DNA of 64,000 nt, from NCBI RefSeq assembly GCF_005405125.1, contig NZ_BJDL01000023.1:1-64000 (forward strand), written 5' to 3'. The stretch comes from Lactiplantibacillus songbeiensis (lineage in GTDB: Bacteria; Bacillota; Bacilli; Lactobacillales; Lactobacillaceae). The notes under the pieces are model-generated. The model ran no database searches and was not told the DNA's origin. It saw only the letters and a program-made list of their open reading frames with translations. The translations under genes were made by a program, and so were the position numbers. Positions 59,582-64,000 of this stretch are shown piece by piece. Each line of letters begins with the position of its first letter. The stretch's first letter is position 1.

Positions 59582-61054
59582 TTGTCAACCACAGTTGATA
59601 CCAATGGGAAACCGTACAAACGCGGCTTGCTCATTGCCATTTTACTTATCGGGACTTTTTGTACAGTCCTTAACCAAACAATTTTAACGACGGCCTTTCC
59701 GACTTTGATGAAGGCTTTCGATATTACAACGTCCACTGTCCAATGGCTAACGACCGGTTTCTTACTAGTCAATGGGATTATGATCCCAGTTAGTGCCTGG
59801 CTCAGTACTCGTTTCAGTACCAAATGGTTATATTTATCAGCAATGACCATTTTCGAAATTGGGACCATCATTTGTTTTACCGCACCTAGCTTTCAATTTC
59901 TACTCGCTGGACGATTAATCCAAGCGATGGGTGTTGGGGTTACCATGCCATTATTACAAACAATCATGTTAACCATCTTCCCCGCTAACAAACGGGGCGC
60001 TGCCATGGGGATGGCCGGCATCGTCATCGGCCTCGCCCCAGCGATCGGCCCAACTTTATCTGGGTGGGTCATTGATAACTTAAGCTGGCGTGATTTGTTC
60101 GGTTTAATTATTCCAATCGTCGCGATTGTCTTAATCGCCGGCCTGTTCTTCATGGCTGATGTCTTAGAAACCTCCAAACCTAAACTCGACTTCCTATCAT
60201 TAGGTATGTCTACGTTAGGTTTTGGGAGCTTACTTTACGGCTTCTCTTCAGTTGGGGATGACGGTTGGACGTCTGCTAAAGTCTTGACCACCTTAATTAT
60301 TGGAGTCGTCATGATTGTCTTATTCGTCTGGCGTCAATTAACCATGGAAAAACCATTCTTGGAATTCCGCGTCTTCAAACACTCTGAATTCACGATTGCG
60401 GCCGTTTTAAGTTCCGTAACCAATATGGCCATGGTCGGCGCCGAAATGGTCATTCCATTGTACTTGCAAATCATTCATGGGTTCTCCGCATTCCAGTCTG
60501 GGTTAACTTTGCTAGCCGGGGCCTTAATGATGGGAATCATGAGTCCGATTACTGGACGGGCTTTTGACCGCTTTGGGGCTAAACGCCTGACCACGCTCGG
60601 AATGTTCTTATTAACTGCCGGAACGATTCCTTTCATCTTCATCACCCGTGATACGGCCACGATTTATATCGTTGTCTTATACGCTTTACGGATGTTCGGG
60701 ATTTCGATGGTCATGATGCCTGCCACGACTGCTGGGATGAATGCCTTGCCTGTTGATATGATGGGTCATGGGACTGCCGTCAATAACACGATTCGTCAAG
60801 TGGCTAGTTCTATTGGGACTGCTATCTTAACGTCGGTCCTATCTAACGTTACGACGTCACAAGCCCCAGCTCACAGTTTGATCAAGCGCAATCCGCTCGG
60901 CTACAAAGACGAATACTTCGCCGCCACTTTAAATGGGTATCACGCGGCTTTCTACGTAGCGGTGGCCTTCTGTCTTGTTGGGCTCGTTGTCGCCTTCTTC
61001 ATGAAAGACAAACAACATTCCGTTAAACCGGCTACAAAGGGGGCTAACAACTAA
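59582..61054 (+). CDS. MFS multidrug exporter (DHA2/EmrB-QacA, 14 segments)
   Basis: A 490-residue proton-driven exporter with about 14 hydrophobic segments, motif C-like GIVIGLAPAIGPTLSGWVI and motif D1-like LNQTILTTAFPTL. It starts with TTG after AGAAGGG. The stop overlaps the next start by one base, so the DUF4811 protein is coupled to it. Substrate unknown; lactobacilli keep the MFS-DUF4811 pair together. Confidence 0.93.
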   Translation: MSTTVDTNGKPYKRGLLIAILLIGTFCTVLNQTILTTAFPTLMKAFDITTSTVQWLTTGFLLVNGIMIPVSAWLSTRFSTKWLYLSAMTIFEIGTIICFTAPSFQFLLAGRLIQAMGVGVTMPLLQTIMLTIFPANKRGAAMGMAGIVIGLAPAIGPTLSGWVIDNLSWRDLFGLIIPIVAIVLIAGLFFMADVLETSKPKLDFLSLGMSTLGFGSLLYGFSSVGDDGWTSAKVLTTLIIGVVMIVLFVWRQLTMEKPFLEFRVFKHSEFTIAAVLSSVTNMAMVGAEMVIPLYLQIIHGFSAFQSGLTLLAGALMMGIMSPITGRAFDRFGAKRLTTLGMFLLTAGTIPFIFITRDTATIYIVVLYALRMFGISMVMMPATTAGMNALPVDMMGHGTAVNNTIRQVASSIGTAILTSVLSNVTTSQAPAHSLIKRNPLGYKDEYFAATLNGYHAAFYVAVAFCLVGLVVAFFMKDKQHSVKPATKGANN

Positions 61055-61773
61055 TGATTCTCGTCTTATTAGTAATTAGTACGATTGCGTTATTCTTAAC
61101 CTTCGTCTATATGCACCAATCGGCCACTCGTTTGCTTTTAACTGCCATCTTTGGGATTGCTTTAGTCGTTTCACTAGTCTTAGTCGTTCGTAATGATAGT
61201 GCCCACTATGGCATGGAACAAGTCACCACGACAAAAACCACGCCTTTGAAATCCGCTGGTAGTAACCAAATGGACCTGCTAATGTACCAATCAGTGGGGA
61301 CCGCGGATAAACATCGGGTCTACATTTATAAACAGACTACTGGTCAAAAGAAAATCAGCCATACCACGGCTAGCACTAAGATCACTAACCAAGTCAAACG
61401 AACCACTGGGACGACTAAGTTAGTGACTAAAACGACGCGTTGGACTTATAAGAGTAACGCAGCTAAGTTCTGGTTTGGCATTGCTGACAATGATCACGAA
61501 TTGATCAGCCGTCACAATACCTTCTATATTAAAAAGCATTGGGTCGTTTTAAGTACGACGCAAGCTAAAAAGCTCAGCACCCTCGCTAAACAACAAGCCA
61601 AGACCTTGAAGTCACGAGCAAAAGTTTACGTGGGTAATGAAGTTAAGGCTGCAATGATGAAAAATCCATCACTGTCAAAATCCCAATTAGCCAAGCTTGA
61701 AAAGGCCGCTGCCGCTAAGTTCCAGGCACAAGCCATGCAAAGTATGATTCAACAAGTCAAAACGAGTCACTAA
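61054..61773 (+). CDS. DUF4811 membrane-anchored protein
   Basis: A 239-residue protein: two hydrophobic segments (1-18 and 25-46) followed by an outer or cytosolic Thr/Lys-rich domain with repeated TTKxTT-like strings and a helical Lys/Ala-rich C-terminus (QLAKLEKAAAAKFQAQAMQ). It matches the DUF4811 family, known beside DHA2 pumps. Likely a pump partner; no activity is established. Confidence 0.88.
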   Translation: MILVLLVISTIALFLTFVYMHQSATRLLLTAIFGIALVVSLVLVVRNDSAHYGMEQVTTTKTTPLKSAGSNQMDLLMYQSVGTADKHRVYIYKQTTGQKKISHTTASTKITNQVKRTTGTTKLVTKTTRWTYKSNAAKFWFGIADNDHELISRHNTFYIKKHWVVLSTTQAKKLSTLAKQQAKTLKSRAKVYVGNEVKAAMMKNPSLSKSQLAKLEKAAAAKFQAQAMQSMIQQVKTSH

Positions 61774-61786
61774 ATAACTGTGACCT

Positions 61787-61842
61787 AACGTCAAAAGAGC
61801 CATTCGCAATCGAAACTGATTGCGAATGGCTCTTTTGACGTT
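61787..61842. terminator. Two-way terminator with 25-bp perfect stem
   Basis: 61787-61811 and 61818-61842 are perfectly complementary around GAAACT, with AAAA/TTTT inside the arms. It separates the pump operon from the convergent MerR fusion gene. Confidence 0.88.
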
Positions 61843-61845
61843 AAT

Positions 61846-62562
61846 TTATGCTTTAAACTGTTCAATACAAAAATGACGTTCATGACAATTAGGGCAGGTC
61901 AAGCGCCGGGTCTTTAACGTATGCCGGGCCCAAAAGCCTTGCCAAAAAGTCGGCCTAAAAACTGCCTGACAATGTGGGCATCGATAATTAACTGTGCCGA
62001 AGTAATAATAGACTAACCCTGCCGCACCGATGATCGCCATCAGCACCGCGATGCCCAACGGCCACCATTGACCACGGACAATTCCCCAAACTAAAGTGGT
62101 TAGTTCTAAAACATCTAGCAAACCACCACCAACTAATAACCGCCAATGCACCCGCTGTAACCCCTGTTGATTGGTCATTAACTGTGTTATGTCCGTAATG
62201 GATTTGATTGGTACGCTAGTCAACTCGTTCAAACCAGCTTGTAGTTGATTGATTCGTGCCAGTTGTTGCGTGGCTAATGCTTGTTGAGCTTGTAGCTTTG
62301 CTACCTGCACTTGTAGGAGACCGTGTAAAACGGCCGTGGCTTCATCACTAGCCAAGACGGCCTGGATTGACTTCAAAGATAAGCCCAGTCCCTTTAACAG
62401 CAAAATCAACTTTAGCCGATCCAAATCGGCCGCCGTATATAATCGCCGTCCACCAGTAGTCGTCGCGGTCGGCCGTAACAGCTGACGTTGATCATAATAC
62501 TGAATCGTGCGCACTGAAACTTGGGCCAACTTAGCCAACTCACCAGTCGTATATTCAGACAT
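61846..62562 (-). CDS. MerR regulator fused to two membrane segments and a zinc ribbon
   Basis: A 238-residue protein with an unusual order: MerR domain (1-70: YTTGELAKLAQVSVRTIQYYDQRQLLRP), helical coiled region (75-130, Gln/Ala/Leu-rich), two hydrophobic segments (about 143-161 and 168-188), then a C-terminal zinc ribbon with CPHC and CPNC about 34 apart. A DNA-binding domain tethered to the membrane is implied. The ATG at 62562 has GGAGGTG before it. Target and ligand are unknown. Confidence 0.88.
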   Translation of the reverse strand: MSEYTTGELAKLAQVSVRTIQYYDQRQLLRPTATTTGGRRLYTAADLDRLKLILLLKGLGLSLKSIQAVLASDEATAVLHGLLQVQVAKLQAQQALATQQLARINQLQAGLNELTSVPIKSITDITQLMTNQQGLQRVHWRLLVGGGLLDVLELTTLVWGIVRGQWWPLGIAVLMAIIGAAGLVYYYFGTVNYRCPHCQAVFRPTFWQGFWARHTLKTRRLTCPNCHERHFCIEQFKA

Positions 62563-62577
62563 AACTTTCACCTCCAT

Positions 62578-62833
62578 GGTTAGTTATAACGAATGACGTA
62601 ACGTCACGAGCAAGACTTTTCTTTTATTATTGCGAAAAAAGTGTCACTTGCCAAGTCCAATTATTTCCTGGGTAATGAAAAACAGTGCCCCCGATTAACC
62701 TGGATTGAAACTGGTGCTGGCGGCTACCTTAATTCAATTAGTACCAATCCAGATTAATCTAAATTAATCGCCTAATTTACTGAGCATTTTATAGCTCGCT
62801 TAAACTGGGCGTTAATTTTCTGTGCTTTAATAG
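62578..62833. other. Gap without recognisable gene
   Basis: About 250 bp upstream of the MerR fusion gene. The palindromic ACGTAACGT near 62595 lies close upstream of that gene and could be part of an operator. Confidence 0.4.
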
Positions 62834-62842
62834 ATACTTGGT

Positions 62843-63105
62843 ACGCCTGGTGCTAGTTGAAATTACCGCCTGCCGGTTGAATAGCTGAACTTTAAATAAT
62901 CAATCGTTAATTTTTTAATTTCCGTTAGTTAACGGCGGGCGGTCCAGAATTGGCTCAGTGGTGTCGTTTATCTTGGTCGGTGATTTTCCGACTTAGATAA
63001 AGCCCGGCTTGCGAGACCGATCTTTGGCTCGCAAACGCGGCCACCACGTTCCAGCCGATTCTGGGCCAACCAGAGTGACGATTTAAGCCAACTAGCACCA
63101 AGCGT
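62843..63105 (+). repeat. Structured intergenic repeat, copy J (perfect 9-bp flanking duplication)
   Basis: Left arm ACGCCTGGTGCTAGTTG and right arm CCAACTAGCACCAAGCGT. Both hairpins are kept; the second is TTGCGAG/CTCGCAA. ATACTTGGT occurs directly on both sides (62834-62842 and 63106-63114), an exact 9-bp target duplication. Confidence 0.93.
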
Positions 63106-63124
63106 ATACTTGGTGGTAATTAAC

Positions 63125-63275
63125 GACGTCGGGCTAGAATTGGCTCAGTAGTGTCGTTTATCTTAGTCGTGGTTTTCGACTTAGATAACCCCCGGCTTGC
63201 GAGACGGCACTTTGGCTCGCAAACACGGCCACCACGTTCCAGCCGATTCTAGACCAACCAGTGTGGCAAGCTAAC
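63125..63275 (+). repeat. Structured intergenic repeat, copy K
   Basis: Begins about 20 bp after copy J, same strand. The closing stem is CTAGAATTGGCT/AGCCGATTCTAG: the base change of the left arm is matched on the right. The first hairpin is shortened symmetrically near the loop. The outer arms are mostly absent. Confidence 0.85.
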
Positions 63276-63292
63276 ATCATTCTTTTTTAATA

Positions 63293-63336
63293 CAAAAGCG
63301 CGGTCTAACCGAAGAATTCCAGTTAAACCGCGTCAC
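63293..63336 (-). terminator. Terminator of the mini MerR-like gene
   Basis: On the minus strand CGCGGTTTAAC and GTTAGACCGCG pair and are followed by a short T-run. Confidence 0.8.
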
Positions 63337-63360
63337 TTATTTACAGATCCTAATATTGAA

Positions 63361-63579
63361 CTAACTGACCGCACACTGTTCGCAAAGTGGCATCAAGTCT
63401 TTTAAGTCCTCAACGGATGAGCCATTTTCTAAGAAGCAATTGACCATATCTAGCCAATATTGATCGTCGGCACTAAACGTTGCATGTTCATCTTTACAAG
63501 GTAATAAACCTGCCTTGGTGTAAGCCACGATTTTATCAGCAGCGACCCCGCTTTGGGCTGCTAATTGTTCCAGAGTCAT
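63361..63579 (-). CDS. Mini MerR-like DNA-binding protein
   Basis: A 72-residue protein resembling only the MerR headpiece: LEQLAAQSGVAADKIVAYTKAGLLPC, then FSADDQYWLDMVNCFLENGSSVEDLKDLM, with four cysteines, two of them in a C-terminal CEQC. It lacks the dimer helix and effector domain, so it is either a natural short form or a truncated gene. GTGAGAG precedes the ATG and a terminator follows, which favours a working gene. Confidence 0.75.
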   Translation of the reverse strand: MTLEQLAAQSGVAADKIVAYTKAGLLPCKDEHATFSADDQYWLDMVNCFLENGSSVEDLKDLMPLCEQCAVS

Positions 63580-63771
63580 TTTCTCTCACCATTTGTCCTT
63601 TCAAAATTTCAATGAGCTTATGTTACGCCCGCTGCTTACGAAATGCAAGCAATAATTTTCTGGCAAGTTTATTAAAATGATATGATAATAATCTTCACTG
63701 TTTTCACCAAAAAGTGTACACTATTATTTATTGGCTTTAAAAATTTCGAATGTGAGGTGACCCCAACAATC

Positions 63772-64000
63772 ATGAATGCTGACCTAACTTTTCGTAGTGG
63801 ATTAAAAGACGTCATTCCAACCCTTTTCGGCTACATCGGGGTTGGCTTGGCAATGGGAATCGTAGCCAATACGAGCCACCTATCAGTGCTTGTTGTTTTA
63901 CTGATGTCGCTCATCGTCTACGCGGGTTCCGCCCAGTTTATTATCATTAGTATGCTGCTAGCTGGTAGTCCAATATCCGCCATCGTCCTCTCAACGTTTC
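63772..64000 (+). CDS. azlC: AzlC-family branched-chain amino acid permease (partial)
   Basis: The first 76 codons of a membrane protein that runs past the window end: MNADLTFRSGLKDVIPTLFG, then YIGVGLAMGIVAN and VYAGSAQFIIISMLLAG, the AzlC entry signature. Export of branched-chain amino acids with an AzlD partner is the family role. GAGGTG is about 13 nt before the ATG, a somewhat long spacing. Confidence 0.88.
   Translation, partial: MNADLTFRSGLKDVIPTLFGYIGVGLAMGIVANTSHLSVLVVLLMSLIVYAGSAQFIIISMLLAGSPISAIVLSTF

Noticed and set aside
1-64000. CRISPR array, prophage or rRNA operon
   Set aside because: No evenly spaced direct repeats with unique spacers, no phage structural genes and no rRNA sequence were seen. 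The structured repeats are dispersed.

Overview
The window is a stretch of low-GC Firmicutes chromosome that looks like Lactiplantibacillus (L. plantarum group). The pointers are the flavin-based extracellular electron transfer (FLEET) genes without a full respiratory chain, an acetolactate synthase/decarboxylase pair, a DUF4811 gene behind an MFS pump, and the S10-spc-alpha ribosomal cluster; species assignment is from protein resemblance by eye, not from a search.

Layout. 1-6110: a FLEET locus: a flavinylated lipoprotein (pplA, minus strand) divergent from ndh2-eetA-eetB-dmkB. 6281-20241: a minus-strand superoperon of 27 genes from rpsJ to rplQ, including secY, adk, infA, rpmJ and rpoA, with its promoter at 20412-20440. 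21039-24380: the str operon rpsL-rpsG-fusA, divergent from a prepilin peptidase. 25532-33035: rpoB-rpoC behind a leader that contains an intrinsic terminator, preceded by a TetR gene. 34120-37188: ctsR-clpC with a CtsR operator at the promoter. 37550-38290: seven tRNA genes under one promoter. 39148-40708: serS with a T-box leader. 40709-48823: deoxynucleoside kinase, VanY-type carboxypeptidase lipoprotein, a lysine permease behind a lysine riboswitch, alsD and alsS, Rrf2 and GNAT genes, and an alpha/beta hydrolase. 49289-55648: PAP2 phosphatase, LCP protein, a two-part ThrE-type exporter whose halves are split by a TnpB element, a cold-shock protein and a DtxR/MntR-type regulator. 56383-64000: an orphan small protein, a Crp/Fnr regulator divergent from an unknown protein across a perfect FNR box, a candidate non-coding RNA, a MerR gene divergent from an MFS pump, a MerR-membrane-zinc-ribbon fusion, a mini MerR-like protein, and the start of an AzlC-type permease.

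The most unusual signal is not a gene. At least eleven copies (called A-K here) of a structured intergenic element of about 130-390 bp lie between genes on both strands. Each folds, as RNA or single-stranded DNA, into a closing stem and an inner stem that carry two hairpins. Between copies the stem sequences change on both arms while pairing is kept, and the loops stay the same. The best copies have inverted terminal repeats and are flanked by 9-10 bp direct repeats, so they behave like a miniature transposable element; the conserved fold is unexplained.

Regulation readable from the sequence: lysine riboswitch, T-box, CtsR box, FNR box, attenuator-like rpoBC leader, several sigma-A promoters with 16-17 bp spacing, and intrinsic terminators behind most units.
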